Shown one piece after another: positions 22,256 to 33,902 of a stretch of 64,000 nt of DNA. The position numbers and the translations under genes are program-made. The notes beneath the pieces were generated by a model. That model saw only the letters and a list, made by a program, of their open reading frames with translations, was not told where the DNA came from and ran no database searches. The stretch is from Isoetes taiwanensis (Eukaryota; Streptophyta; Lycopodiopsida; Isoetales; Isoetaceae), in assembly GCA_021234155.1 (NCBI GenBank), contig JAJEKV010000033.1, forward strand, positions 10,135,641-10,199,640, read 5' to 3'. Each line of letters starts with the position of its first letter. Position 1 is the stretch's first letter.

Positions 22256-22859
22256 ATTTATTAGAAGATATCAATCCCAATATATATAGAATCTTAATGA
22301 TATCCATTTTAGGATAATTATGGATATGAAATATATATCGAATGATATTAATGATTACATGCGAGTTGTGATATAGGCACTTGGCATAAATATAGCCCTA
22401 GATTAGTATCATCCAACAAAACTCCATCTTATAAATAGAAGGCCTTCTTATTGTCTCGACGCATTTAGAGCACTTGAAGCGGCGTCGCTAAAGACCAATT
22501 ACGCTTTATAATTTTGATGGAATATTAGCGTAATTTTAGCCTCCTGTTTATTACGATCAAGTACTGATGTTCTTGTAGTGTCAATTTAATATAAGGGTCA
22601 GAACGTGTAATACCATGATCTTGTTTGCAAGCGTAATGAGGATATTATAAACTTTAAGCATATGCACATGAAATGCAATAAAGATAAGATAGATTTTAGC
22701 ATCTACTGAGACCAAATTTGTTGTGGGACTAGAAAGGGATTAAACACCTTATTTAGTACTTGGTAGTTGGGAAGAGGTTGCGTCCATAGTTAGTACTACA
22801 GAACATGGATAGGTTAAAAGTAGTGGCTCCCATAGTACTAAGGAACATATAGAGCATTG
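22256..22859. other. AT-rich flank with a TATA-like element
   Basis: CTTATAAATAGAAGG at 22429-22443 is a good plant TATA-box match downstream of the tandem repeats. It could mean that the repeats form the U3 part of an LTR or a promoter, but no LTR border or gene follows. Confidence 0.25.
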
Positions 22860-23480
22860 TCTTGTTATGTAATCGCTGTCATGTTTTTAGCTCCTTAATA
22901 AGGGCTTGTAGAGGCTTATATATTTTTTAATAAAATTTTATCCCAAGGATAAAAAATGCAACAAGGTAAGTACCTTCATCATTCATCATTGAAGGATAAA
23001 AAATGCAACAAGGTACCTTCATCATTCATCATTGAACACAATTCCTATAAGTGAACACAATTCCTAGAATTAAAAGACAGGTGCACAAGCTAGTTTACTA
23101 CTTCATAGCGTCCCAGTTTCATGCATTATAAATTGCTATCTTTATGTGAAATGATGCCATTGTGGATACATAATAAGCAGATATAGGGAAATGCTAAGCA
23201 AGTGGATATTGGCCTTATTCATTTGTTGGAGCTCAACACTTCAAAGAAATGTGTCAAATTTTTAAGCATACAACAAGAACAAGAACAAGAACAAGAACAA
23301 GAACAAGAACAAGAACAAGAACAAGAACAAGAACAAGAACAAGAACAAGAAGAGGGATTAAATAAGAAGAGAATAAAGGAAAAATAATATCACAATTAGC
23401 ATGTCAAATTCCAAGCATCAACTTTGAATTGGATCTAGATATAAGAAGTCAACTAGGAATGTTGCATGCAATCATAAGAC
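22860..23480. repeat. Diverged duplicate block, copy 2 of 3
   Basis: Same landmarks as 20540-21050: GCTCCTTAATAAGGGCTTG, AACAAGGTAAGTACC, GTTTACTACTTCATAG, AAGCAAGTGGATATT, and TAGATATAAGAAGTCAACTA then GGAA. Internally it carries a short duplication of GGATAAAAAATGCAACAAGG (about 22948 and 22995) and the AAGAAC expansion. Confidence 0.55.
23272..23351. repeat. (AAGAAC)n hexanucleotide microsatellite
   Basis: About 13 uninterrupted AAGAAC units. The orthologous places in copies 1 and 3 of the surrounding repeat have one or two units (CAACAAGAAC, GAGAACAAGAAC), so the array expanded in this copy only. Translation as Glu-Gln repeats is incidental. Confidence 0.9.
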
Positions 23481-24869
23481 AGGGCTATAATTTGAGCTTA
23501 AAATGCATAAAGCAAGATCCATCTACTTGAAAGGCCATGCAAACCTTCCAAAAATATAGTGTCTTGGACGTCTAAACTAAAGAATGGGGATATACATAGC
23601 CTTGTCTTGCAAAAAAGTAGCAGACAAGAAATGCCACTTTGGAAAAAGAATGCTTATAATTGAGATTTTGGATCTTCTAATTGGGCCAACTAAATCTCAT
23701 AAGTCATGCCCAACCAAGTGAAGCATGTCATCATAGTAGTGATTAATAATGCTAGAAAAACCCATTAAATATCTGATAGCTACGTTGATCTTACTTAGTA
23801 ATGCCTCTGCCATATTTGGCTATGTGGATTGCAATAGAACCATGTAGAACATGGTGTATTGAATGCCTACATTAAAGAAACTCTTAACCCGAGAACTATA
23901 TGCTGGTGCAAAAGTTCGATTTAACTTTATTGTTATTTTATCTAGGGTAGTGCCAATGCTTCATCTACCTGATTATCAGATACGCACTTTTTGGTGTACA
24001 TATTACATACATATTTTCCTCACTTTTTGGTACGCATACATATTTTTCCTCACTTGTTGTGCAGAGGCTTTCAATTAGATAGGATCTTGCTGAAATCCAG
24101 GACATAGACCATCTAATAAGATCCTTAGCAGATGACCGAACTATGATGCCAGATTGAGTATGCAAGAGTTATATACATGAACAGGTTGAGAATCGTATGT
24201 TCTTACAATCTTTTTCATATACCTTCTGGTCTTATATGTGACATATTGGGAAGAAGGTGATGAAGCAAAACCAGCAGTTGTAAGCGAAACACCTAAAACC
24301 CTGCCTCCAGTGTCTCGGGTATCCTTAGGTCATTTAAGGTTTGTCCGCAAAGATTGTCATGATGATTGCATTGTTTCTTAGACTAAACTTTGGCATGTAA
24401 ATACAGGGCTTACCTGTTGAGCCATCAAACTGTTCAAGAATATGTGATACCTTATGGCCAATTCTTGCAAGGTTTCAGCAAAGGAATTACCTTGAAACAC
24501 TGGATAAAAGCGGATTTTCCTGCACTCTTTATCTTGCAACCAAGCATCTTTAAGCATCTTCACGATCTGAAACGGAGTACTTTTTTGTTAATTCTGGAAA
24601 TTACCTCAAATGACAGAGTGATCATAAAGAACAATTCTTCTTCAAATTCCTTTTAGAGATATAGGGTACTTGAGCAAGCTTGAATCCTTTTTATCAAAAC
24701 TGAGCTCGTTATTAAGAGCAAAAGGGACGTTCTTATTATACTTCTCATTACTATATTCTATGCAGATAGGATATTGATGACATTATCATACAGAGATCTC
24801 ATATATTTTTTGACAGAACTGAAACTCACTTAAAGGACATGCAAAATTCTGTGTGCAGTGGCTTAAATG
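23481..24869. other. Intergenic, no gene recognised
   Basis: A short coding-like stretch on the plus strand at about 24080-24152 (DLAEIQDIDHLIRSLADDR) has no upstream or downstream support. Nothing else. Confidence 0.3.
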
Positions 24870-25545
24870 GACATGAATGCAACAAGGTAGGTATCTTCAT
24901 CAGTGAGTACAGGTGAACAAGATCACCTGATTTAAAAATTTGCATTACTACTTGACGGTGCTTCATGCATTATAAAAAGTACCTTTGTGTGAGATGCATA
25001 TCATCCAGTTATTTGCGTATGGCATATGTAGAAGCACTGGTACTGTTTGGAACAGATAAGTAGATATTTAGGAATGAAGGGTCATTATAAGCAGTTTTCA
25101 AGCGTGCAGGAGAACAAGAACAGAGAGGGATATAGATAGAGAAAGAGGGGGAGAACCATACCTAAGCAATAAAGACGTGAGATTCCGACCTTGGTTCCTG
25201 TCAGATAAGTATGAGCTTTAGCATCAAATCTAGATAGGACTAGGAAAAGTTGCATGCAATAAGAATGCACGATCCAATTTGAAGGCTACGCTAAAACTTG
25301 ACAAAAATAAAGAAAGATTCAGCAACTTGAAGATGCTTGCAAAGGCAAGCTGAAAAAGTTTGCATACCTTCCAAGGACATAGTGTCTTGTTCCTATAAAC
25401 TGCCATGCCCTTACCAACACTTGCAGCAGAAATCTAATTGTTATAGCAGCAGATAAGAAATGCATAAGAGAGGTAGAATTTTGTAATTGAGCTGCGTAAA
25501 GATCATAGGTCATGTGGCATGCCAAGCTTGGACCTCCTTGCATCT
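24870..25545. repeat. Diverged duplicate block, copy 3 of 3
   Basis: Shares ATGCAACAAGGTA, CTTCATCAGTGA, TTCATGCATTATAAA, GGAGAACAAGAACAGAGAGG and ATCAAATCTAGATA with copies 1 and 2. Similarity to copy 2 extends further to ACCTTCCAAGGACATAGTGT at about 25367 (ACCTTCCAAAAATATAGTGT at about 23546). It is the most diverged of the three. Confidence 0.45.
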
Positions 25546-27019
25546 AAAGGCTATTGATGACACACATCTGCTTTCTATTTCAAACTTTCTTAAATAGCAC
25601 CTCTGGCATTTCTGTCCAATGTGGGCTGCAATAGGACCATGACTCCTTTCAATCATTCATCTTGCTTCCAGTTCAACTTCAACTTATGGATCCTGACTTT
25701 CCGTTGGTAACCTTAATTTTGCTTAAATTTTAGAGTTTAAAGTCTGTGATGAATAACCTCTGATAAGAAATGAGGCGATCTTCAAAACAAAATATATGCT
25801 AAATAGAAAAGGAAGAAGAGCTTAAAGCGCAAGGGCATGGAGTATCAGAAGCCCTATGAAAGACTGCACAACCTCCTGAATTATGTGGTCTTTCTGGACT
25901 CCACATGTCAATGGAGAACTTGGCTTCGCTTCACTGTTGGAACATAACAAATGGATACGGAAACCCATCGACATGAAAATGAACATAGGATGCCGAAATG
26001 CCTTCCTACAAGTGAAATGTCAATGCCAAAAGCCAAGATCAATAACTAGTTCTTGCCTCTAACCTTAACCCAACCATGCTTGTCAGATGACATGAAGCAG
26101 TTAAGAAATAAACATTTCAACTTGAAAACCAAGCACGTACTTTGGTTGTAACGTTCCAGGAATAAATTTTCAGTCATCATAGTTCGTCTTGTTATAAGAA
26201 GACTACTGACATCCAACTAACTGATGTTGACTTAGGTCACTGCAGTTTTTAAAATGTATATGCCTTGCTAGAGCAGAAAGCAATGCCAAAGCCAAGATCA
26301 CTTTACAATTAATAACTAACTTGCTACAAGAAGATTGCTTTAATCCTGAGGTCACATTCAACGGAACTTATTGAAGGCCTCTCTAATCACTGCCAAAGAT
26401 AACAACATATTTGAAGATGCAGAGGGCGGATGTTATGTGAAATACAAATATCACTAATTTCAAGAAAAAAAGGCGATAAAGATTACCATAATCTAAATGC
26501 TGCTTGATGCACCACAATTCTGGAGCCAAAATCGTCCTGCTAGTGAAGCAAAGAGGTTCTTTATCCAGTCTTGTACAGTCAGCTACAAACTTATCTTATT
26601 CCAGCATGAAAGAACTGGCAATAGAAAACACATATAGAGATCGAATAGCAATGCGAAGCCAAAGAGTATCTAACTACCGATCACCTTTTTAACTCATTTG
26701 CAAACATAGTCTACACAAACGAATCATATTAAGAAGATTGGAGCATCTGGTACGACCTAGTTTAGAGATGACATGGTGCAAAGGGTAAAAACAATATCCC
26801 ACAAGCATTATCAGAATAAGCAAATGCGACTATATAAAGAAGAGAAGACATTTCAAAATTATCTGAGCGTGCCCGCTTCAAGGTGGGAGATGCCATCAAT
26901 CTATCTTCGGAGGGAGATACGGTGATGGTATTAAAGAGGGGGGCAAATCGTCAGGCGGGGCAACCGAGCAGCGTCGTCTCCCCTCTCTCGCCGGTGAAGG
27001 GATAACACGCTCTCCTTTT
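25546..27019. other. Intergenic, no gene recognised
   Basis: No family-like frame on either strand. GC rises after about 26880, leading into the repeat at 27020. Confidence 0.35.
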
Positions 27020-27400
27020 TTTTCCTCACGATTCTTTTAGATTACAGTCTCTTTGGGTTGTTTACAGTCTTTTTTTCCCCACGATTTTTTGGTTGTTTAG
27101 AGGGGGCAAACCCTCGCTCCGATTCTTTTAGATTACATCCTTTTTGGGTTGCCCCTAGGGGGGCAAATCCTCGCTCCCCTCGCTCATGTGGGTTTTTGGC
27201 ACATTCTCAGTATATGCTAGAATATACTTAAAATATTCTTTTAGATTACAGTCTTTCTGGGTTGCCCGGCAAACCCTCGCTCCGATTCTTTTAGATTACA
27301 GCCTTTTTGGGTTGCCCCTAGGGGGGGCAAATCCTCGCTCATGTTGGGTTTTCGGCACATTCTCACTATATGCTGGATTATACTTAAAATATGCCAAAAA
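27020..27400. repeat. Direct repeats around GATTCTTTTAGATTACAGTC
   Basis: The motif TCTTTTAGATTACAGTC or ...ATCC followed by TTTTTGGGTTG, CCCCTAGGGGGGCAAA, TCCTCGCTC and TTTTGGCACATTCTCA occurs at least four times (about 27030, 27121, 27237, 27283). The longest pair is 27121-27245 and 27283-27400. The plus-strand frame 27186-27731 that runs through it is explained by the repetition. Confidence 0.7.
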
Positions 27401-27403
27401 CTA

Positions 27404-27721
27404 CTACAAACTTGCTGTTCCATGTAAACTGGCGGTTGCTAGTGCTGATCTACAGCTGCTGTGCAAACCGGCTAACCGGCTGAAATCTACAATCTGTTTA
27501 GCAAAGGCGATGCATTCTTTTGCTGTTTCTACTGAATCTGAGAGCAAAGCTCTTTGGAAGAGGTATGTGTGCACTATATTGTCAGATAACTCTATTCTGC
27601 CGAGGTCAAGAAAGCTTAGAGGTCTCCATAATATTGGCAGCGATGGCAAGGAAGTAGCTATGGCGGCAAAGTCGTCTTCTTCTTTAGCTTCAGAACTGCT
27701 CTCTCTGACTTGGAGTTTCAA
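27404..27721 (-). other. Unidentified coding-like stretch
   Basis: A 105-codon minus-strand frame starting MKLQVRESSSEAKEEDDFA, with ILWRPLSFLDLGRIELSD, has amino-acid composition closer to a real protein than the overlapping plus-strand frame. No family is recognised and no exon border is obvious. It could be a first exon. Confidence 0.25.
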
Positions 27722-27797
27722 AACTTGTTAACTCAATAAGAGACAAAAGAAACCCATTTCCTAGTGCTAATTGAATCTCCTTGGGGTATTCTTTTTT

Positions 27798-27998
27798 GGG
27801 AAAAACTACAATATACCCCTAACTTTTTGCAAAATTCACAACATACCCCTAACTTTTAGAAAAATCATGAAATGCCCCTAATGTATAGGTTTTTGAGGGG
27901 CATTTTGTGAATTTTTAGGGGCATTTTGTGAATTTTTAGAAAGTTAAAGGTATACTGTGAATTTTGCAAAAAGTTAGGGGTATTTTGTAGTTTTCCCC
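27798..27998. repeat. Foldback element (two ~90-bp inverted arms)
   Basis: The left arm (27798-27887) reads GGGAAAAACTACAATATACC, CCTAACTTTTTGCAAAATTC, then ATGCCCCTAA. The right arm (27893-27998) is its inverted copy, ending AAAAGTTAGGGGTATTTTGT and AGTTTTCCCC. The arms are separated by about 5 bp. Within each arm a ~25-bp unit with CCCCTAACTTTT repeats. Likely a small non-autonomous foldback transposon. Confidence 0.75.
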
Positions 27999-28927
27999 TT
28001 CTTTTTTCTCGAGAGGTAAGTGTTCCTAACGTTGAAGTTGTTGAATCAACAACTTTATCAACCAATTTTGTTTGAACCTGGTGTCTGTGATGAATTCAAT
28101 AGCTCCTGTTGTTGCCTCCGTGAGACTCATCCTTGTTCTTGTGTCTTTCCTAAATTTTTTACTCTCCCTTCGTCACATTGGCTCAGCAAAGCTTGTGCAT
28201 ATGAACAATGCTACCTGAATTTCCAATGAAAGGAAGTCTTTGCAGAATGGGACTAAAGTAAAAAAGCTTGAAAAAAAATGGAAGGTACACTTATGAGTGA
28301 CTTACTTCGGAATTGAACACTTGATAGCCTTTACATGACAGTGTGCAATGATATTTCTTATATGTTTCGTGCATTTTTTTTTTTGCCTGTAATATGCTTT
28401 TGGACATCTGCTGCAACCTCGGGTTAAAATTTTGATGTTGGAGGGTTTTGGGCATTGCCTATGTCATGATTTGATATAAACAATGATGGATATGTTTGAA
28501 GATGGATACCTCCCACTGCAACCTGGAGACTAGTGGAGGCGTGTCAGCATAAGCGAGTCGTGAATAATGACCATGTCTTGCGCATGCTGTGAAACCGAGT
28601 TGGTGTTATGGATGGGCATTTTTTAGACCCGTGAATGACCTAGTTATGAGCATTGCAAGAAGGACATGGGTCTGTCAGATGGGGTGATAGATATAAGGAA
28701 CTCAAAAAATGAGTCTACATATATAAACTGGAAAATAAGAGGATGACTGCAAAACCTGTAGAACATAAGTTATGACTAGGTAAACTAGGTAAAAGTAGCA
28801 TATCTGATGTATTATTCATAGAAGCCCAACATCCCTTGGGCCTGTATAACAAGTATTTTCAATATATTTGCAACTTGTCCATGAAGTATTATTTTATACT
28901 GACTGTTATTGTATTTATCATTGTAAG
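27999..28927. other. Upstream flank of the oligopeptidase relic
   Basis: No further exon of the M3 peptidase could be recognised. Short frames such as 28020-28229 have no family resemblance. Confidence 0.3.
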
Positions 28928-29206
28928 ATGCCAGTTGCAGCATTACTTGCCAGTTTCATGCCTTCGGTGGAGGACAAAGTTTTGCTACGATATTTCTGAA
29001 GTAGAGAAATTCTTTCATGAGTTTGGGCATCTGGTAATGCTATGAGAACTTTTCCTCTTTGTCAAAACTGGTTTGTCTGTTGAGTTAAAAGAAATTGAAA
29101 TTATGCAGATGCATCACATCTATACAAATGCATCATTTGCAAGGTTCTCTGGTTTGCGTGCCGAAGATGATTTTGTTGAAGCACCGAGCCATATGCTGGA
29201 GAATTT
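28928..29206 (+). pseudogene. Thimet oligopeptidase-like (M3 metallopeptidase) relic, two exons
   Basis: Exon 28928-29033 reads MPVAALLASFMPSVEDKVLL and, after a one-base frameshift, SEVEKFFHEFGHL with the zinc-binding HEFGH (28017+1000 region, i.e. 29017-29030). It ends at a GTAATG donor. After a ~75-bp intron and a CAG acceptor, exon 29109-29206 reads MHHIYTNASFARFSGLRAED then DFVEAPSHMLEN and ends at GTGAGC. The order and spacing match the catalytic core of plant M3A oligopeptidases (neutral peptidases of organelles and cytosol that clear short peptides). The frameshift just before SEV and the lack of other exons nearby mark it as a fragment. A candidate further exon (WWEISEMIK before a GTAAGC, near 29412-29440) is weak. 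Confidence 0.75.
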
Positions 29207-30060
29207 GTGAGCTGTCCAATTAACCTGAGTATTAAGTTGTTATGTGTAGAAGAATAAACCAGGGTGGTGCTAACTTTCTCTCCACCTACAAATAAATGTG
29301 AAAATACGTACATATAATATGGAGGAAGTGTTCGCAGTTGGGCAATCAAAATGTTTTAATGGTGAATATCAGCTCAGGCTGGTCCCTCTAGCTCTATGAT
29401 TAATATGCATTTGGTGGGAAATCAGTGAAATGATTAAGGTAAGCAAGTGCATAGATGCGTTGTGTTTTGCTGAATCTCAGAAGGCTTGGGAATTTTGCTA
29501 ATTTTGGGGATTTAAAATGCTGCAATTCACAGCAGAAGATAGCAACTGGTTGGAAACTGGCAATAGGTGCAGGAAGTGTCACATTGTAAGAAAGGACTTG
29601 TGTGGTTAACTGCTTCCAACTTCATATATCTGAGATAAACACATTCTATATTTATCAAGAACCTCTGTTTTTGAAAAATTTGATTTATTTGCTACAGACC
29701 TCAGAGAGTTCGGAGCAAACGTTCATAGCTACAATGTAATGATACAGATGCTTGCCAAGAGCAAATTGCACAAGAGCTGGTAAAAATAGCCAACACATAT
29801 GGAATTTATACCAGGAGGCTATCCTGTCATTAATTATTGTTGCAGTATTGTCCATAATACAGTTCTTATTAGAAGTTAAGATGCGTGACATGTTGCTGGT
29901 AGATGTGTCCATGCTAGGTCTTTAAAGCTGATGAGCGGATATTGTAAGGTAAAGAGACTTTCTAATGATTATCTATTTGTATAATTTGGGGATGGAAAGA
30001 TCCCATGCTCTTTCAACGTACTAGATGCTATAGTTTGTTTTGCAAATAACATTGACCAAT
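29207..30060. other. Intergenic, no gene recognised
   Basis: Possible short exon remnants only (29412-29440, and 29698-29736 after a CTACAG). No confident assignment. Confidence 0.3.
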
Positions 30061-30068
30061 GTTTGCAG

Positions 30069-30796
30069 GATGTTAAAAGATCCATTCCAGACGAGGTTTA
30101 TAAAACGCTACCTAGAAAGAGGCGATCTCCCCGGGGGATTCACATAGTGTAGGCCGTATATATCATGTGAGTGGACGATAAGGGGTTTTTTTTTAACCTA
30201 AAGCGTACGAATACGTACGGGAAGGGGTTCTTTAGACCTTAAAAAATCCAATCTCTAGTGATGTATTTCATACGGAAAGCGGTTTTTTAGACCTTAAAAA
30301 AAGCGTATACGAAGGGGTTTTTTATGACCCCTTCCTCGCACATGGCGTATCCCTTATACACTAAGTGGTATCCCCGGGGCGATCTCATGCTGGCATTTTG
30401 ACAAAGCGGAAAATACTTTTGGGTCTGTATTCTTCAACTTTGGTGTGATTATTTTTCTCTTCCTTCACCAAATAAATAACTCTTTTCCTTCACCAAATGA
30501 CTGTGCATAGAAGAAATCTATTGAAGGAGCAAGCTGGGGGAAGAGTGGGACATGAAAACGATCCTACACAAAGGCTAATCACTCCCTTTCTCATTGGAGG
30601 TGATAATGATAATAAACGGAAGGCAGGTTCTCTTCCCGGACCATCTCATCCAATCTCAAAAGGAGTAACCATGAAAGTGTCTAGAAGAAGAAAGCGGACA
30701 GTAAAGGAAAAACATAAGCAGTCCTTCAAAAGAGAAAACAAGTCTAGCATCACTTTATACTTTGAGCCCGTGGCCAAGAAGACAAAAGTTTCTTAA
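30069..30796 (+). pseudogene. Unidentified gene tail, split by a small transposon
   Basis: After a TTTGCAG acceptor at 30062-30068 the frame reads DVKRSIPDEVYKTLPRKRRS, where a 249-bp TIR element is inserted. On its far side the sequence resumes at 30379. A plus-strand frame at 30497-30796 (99 codons, basic, Lys/Arg-rich, with KVSRRRKRTVKEKHKQSFKR and ending SITLYFEPVAKKTKVS) looks like the C-terminus of a nuclear protein with a bipartite localisation signal. Whether the two parts belong to one gene is inference. No enzyme family is recognised. Confidence 0.35.
30130..30378. mobile_element. Small TIR element (MITE) with 8-9 bp target-site duplication
   Basis: Left end CCCGGGGGATTCACATAGTG followed by TA; right end TACACTAAGTGGTATCCCCG followed by GG, which is its inverted counterpart over about 22 bp. 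Immediate flanks are GCGATCTC at 30122-30129 and GCGATCTC at 30379-30386, a perfect 8-bp duplication (9 bp if the adjoining G is counted). Inside, a GCGGTTTTTTAGACCTTAAA-type segment is partly repeated. TSD length fits hAT (8) or Mutator (9). No coding capacity, so non-autonomous. Confidence 0.85.
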
Positions 30797-31964
30797 CTTC
30801 ATTGTTTTAGTTTTCTTTTTCCTTTTTTAAGCAATATCTCTAGGTGGCTGCAAATGCGCCCCTAGCTGGACATGATTGATGTATATTTGGTCTCACCCAA
30901 GCGGTCTCTCGTAGACGTTAATATAATCTTTCTTTCTTTCTTTCTTCCTACTATTCTGCTTCTCCTTTGCCCATATTGACGCTCAATAGTTTGCTCAAGT
31001 TCGACAATGAACCGTAAGATAGTCACAACAGCTACAGACATTGACATCTTACTGTGCAAGATAGAAATTTCCAGCTAAACCATGTGGAAGTTTCTACTTC
31101 ATCCTGCGACTACAACAAAGGGTGGATGCCATTAAATTGTTTTATATGAAACTATTAATAGTAGATGAAGTAGCTGTACTATGATACATATAACATATGA
31201 TAGGTGAGTGGCAGATGTCAACATGATCTCATGACTTATTATGAAATATCATGACATGGTAGTTGTTAGTATCTTCTATATTCACAGGCGTCTACCTTAT
31301 CATGAGTGCTTTTGGATTATGGTATCAAAGCTATGGTGAAGAGGGTTTTCATCAGCGTGGTATTTCTCGTGCTTGATCTGATATAGAAGAGGCTAAAGAA
31401 GTGTCTAGTATCTGATTTAGAAGAGCTATAATAGGAGCATATGGAAGCAATAATGTGACCCGCCTTCGAGACCTGATAAGCTAAGTCTATCAAAGATTGG
31501 GTAAGGTTGAAAGCGATAGTTACTGACTTGCTTCACTTTTACCTTGGAAGAGATCACGAAAGTTACAGAATTTGTTGAAGACATGGAATGGAATTAATCT
31601 TAGAAGTTTCCAGTGCTATGTAGGAAAAGCTATGTACCATAATCTGATTTGTGCTATATGCTTATCAGATCTTTTGGAAGCGCTCTATGGTAACTGTTTA
31701 TGAGCTTAGCAGGTTTACTTGGATATTTCTAGTTCTTCTTAAGTTCAAGAATTTTCATCTCCTTGTTCTAAGTCAGACAGGTCAAAGGACAAATAATGGC
31801 AAAATGGGAGTATCAGCACTACCTTCTGCTAATCCGTTTACAAATGCATACCTTAATATGGCTATTCAATATCAAGATGCTTCCATCAACAAATACTAAA
31901 ACTGTGCACTATATTCACATTGTGAAGACAAAGTTCACATTAAACGTGCACCTCCCATGGGGCA
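30797..31964. other. Intergenic; possible PBS-like site at 31323
   Basis: ATGGTATCAAAGCTATGGTG (31322-31341) resembles the tRNA-iMet primer-binding site of plant LTR retrotransposons (TGGTATCAGAGC), but no LTR end or gag follows. A (TTTC)n run lies at about 30930-30947. No gene recognised. Confidence 0.3.
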
Positions 31965-32060
31965 CACACAACAACAGAGCAACATAAATAGCATAAAAGC
32001 GTGCAGCTCCCATCACACACAACAACAGAGCAACATAAACAGCATAAAAGCGTGTTCTAC
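31965..32060. repeat. Direct repeat downstream of HUH-Rep gene A
   Basis: CACACAACAACAGAGCAACA followed by TAAA(T/C)AGCATAAAAGCGTG occurs at about 31964-32005 and again at about 32015-32056. It lies just past the 3' end of the minus-strand Rep gene and may be part of the element's terminal structure. Confidence 0.7.
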
Positions 32061-32163
32061 AAGCCAAAACGGCCACAAAATCCTGACAGACAAAGACCAC
32101 ACAATGAGGACAACAGCGTGTTGCACAAGCCAAATGAGAAGCCAAATAGCTCCAAGCAGTTCT

Positions 32164-33902
32164 TCACCACAAGTCTATGCCTTCATAGTGCCAGAATGCT
32201 GGCGTGCCAATAGCATTAATATGTCGGATAAGTACCCTCCTAAGCAGATTCATGTGGTCACGAATGCTTCTACGTTGCCTGAGAGATATTTTTAGGTCCT
32301 CCATTTCAAGACACTCCAAGGCGTCATGTATTCTTTGGATTATGTTGCACAAACTCTCTTTGATACTCCTGATCCCACTGAGCACTTCCTTTGAAAGAAG
32401 CTCAACATCCACGTGAACATGGAAGCACTCAGATCCCTCAGTAGCTGCAAATAACAAGCATGAATGTCTCCGACTGGCTCTGCATCAGAATCGCTGTCCA
32501 AGTTCACAACAGGATGAAAGAGCCCATTTGCAGCAGCAACATCTTCAGAGGGCTCCTCCTTCACTACATCTACAAGACTCACAACACCTACAAAATGAAG
32601 CATATATACAAGTCAACATAGAAACTATACAACGAGAGCTCACTAGCTAATTGACAGCAAGAGAATCATCTTCTATATGAAGTTGAATGTAATCTGGCCA
32701 TGACTGCAATGGGGTGTTTGCAAGCGGTGCAGCTCAGACCATCAGTTTGCCTTGTCATGGGGGCTCTACGTCCTCTATCTTCTCCTCCCCATCTTCCCCA
32801 TTGCGATCTCCGTCAACATCCCAGAATCTCTTTCTCCTTCTTCCTATTTTCTCAACTGGTATAATTCCTGGCAGTGTACCAAAGATGACAGACCTTACAT
32901 CATGAAGTGTTACGTGGCTAGGATCCAAGGTGACCCTCCATTGCTGCGAAATGAAGGCACAATTCAACGGCAGAACCCATGCACTGCTAAGAATGAATTT
33001 TTCTGTCTTCAGCATCATTGCTACAGTTTGTTCTAACGAAGGCGAGGCCTGCTTACATCCATGGTAAAGCACAAAGTGTCGTGCTTTCTTCATCAGATTT
33101 CTATTATCCAAAGTCACGCAGGATTTGATATCTCCAGCTCCATATAAGGCATACAGCTCCTTCCCTCTCTCAATCTGCTCTGAGGTAACTCCTTTCATGT
33201 GCTGCATCTTCCCAAGGTCCTTCATGCAGTACCCAATCATTCCCTTGTAGCAAGCCTAATATCCTTCAGTGCCTTACAAATGATGACACCTCCTGCAGGC
33301 TTGTGAGTGTCCCAACCGAGGTATATCTTCAGGTTCAAATTAACACGCTGGAGTTCTCATCAGAACTCTAAATACACATTGAATGTGCAGGTGGTCTAAT
33401 TTAGAACCCCTCTCCTGGCTCACAACACCACTCACACACTCAGCATCTAGAAATCTACAAACACTGACATAAAGTGCATCCCACACATCGATTCCTCCCA
33501 CACTGTCTGTAACACTGACATCCAAAGACGAGGCCTCGTCAACATATTGGTTGTTCTTCATCCTGCCCTTTCTTATTGCCATGGCTGCCTATCAACATTC
33601 CCATGCACACGATTATCAGACTGCCCATGCTCCACAAGCGGTTTTGGAAGTTCCACAAAAGAGCTGTTGTGGAAATCAGAATTCTCTGGAAGCCTGAACC
33701 TCTCCCACATAGACCGACATTCTGCCACAACACTACTCTCTGCAGGACGCCCCTCTGCATCTATAGAGCCCATGCATGCAGTGCGCGATGGAGAATGCCC
33801 ACCTGCATCCAAGCTGCCCCTGCTGGCATCCCACGAGCCAGGCGCCTCAGAAACATCTCCACCTCAGACAGTACCTGCAACAAGATCTCCTTTGGCCGCC
33901 AT
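32164..33902 (-). pseudogene. HUH endonuclease Rep gene A (Replitron-like), degenerate
   Basis: Minus strand. A start ATG (33902) opens MAAKGDLVAG; a disordered Ser/Glu-rich N-terminus follows with frame changes. DVWDALYVSVCRFL (near 33460) fits motif I of rolling-circle initiators. QERGSKLDHLHIQ (about 33400) is the metal-binding HUH motif. After a frameshift GWDTHKPAGGVIICKALKDI leads to GMIGYCMKDLGK (about 33235), where YCMK is the YxxK nicking motif with its single catalytic Tyr. LYALYGAGDIKSCVTLDNRN and LKTEKFILSSAWVLP follow, then an acidic/basic tail. A TTTTGTAG acceptor near 32588 starts a second exon (DVVKEEPSEDVAAANG, NLDSDSDAEP, and a helical C-terminus to 32164). No Walker A/B helicase is visible, unlike Helitron, geminivirus or CRESS Rep proteins. 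At least three frame changes show it is inactive. Homologue of gene B at 38936. Confidence 0.75.

Noticed and set aside
23202-23387. Glu-Gln repeat protein
   Set aside because: Translation of the AAGAAC microsatellite, which is absent in the two sister copies.
27186-27731. 181-codon plus-strand frame
   Set aside because: Its first half is the translated direct repeat at 27020-27400 and no domain is present in the second half.
31315-31345. Complete LTR retrotransposon starting at the primer-binding-like site
   Set aside because: No LTR terminus precedes it and no gag or pol frame follows.
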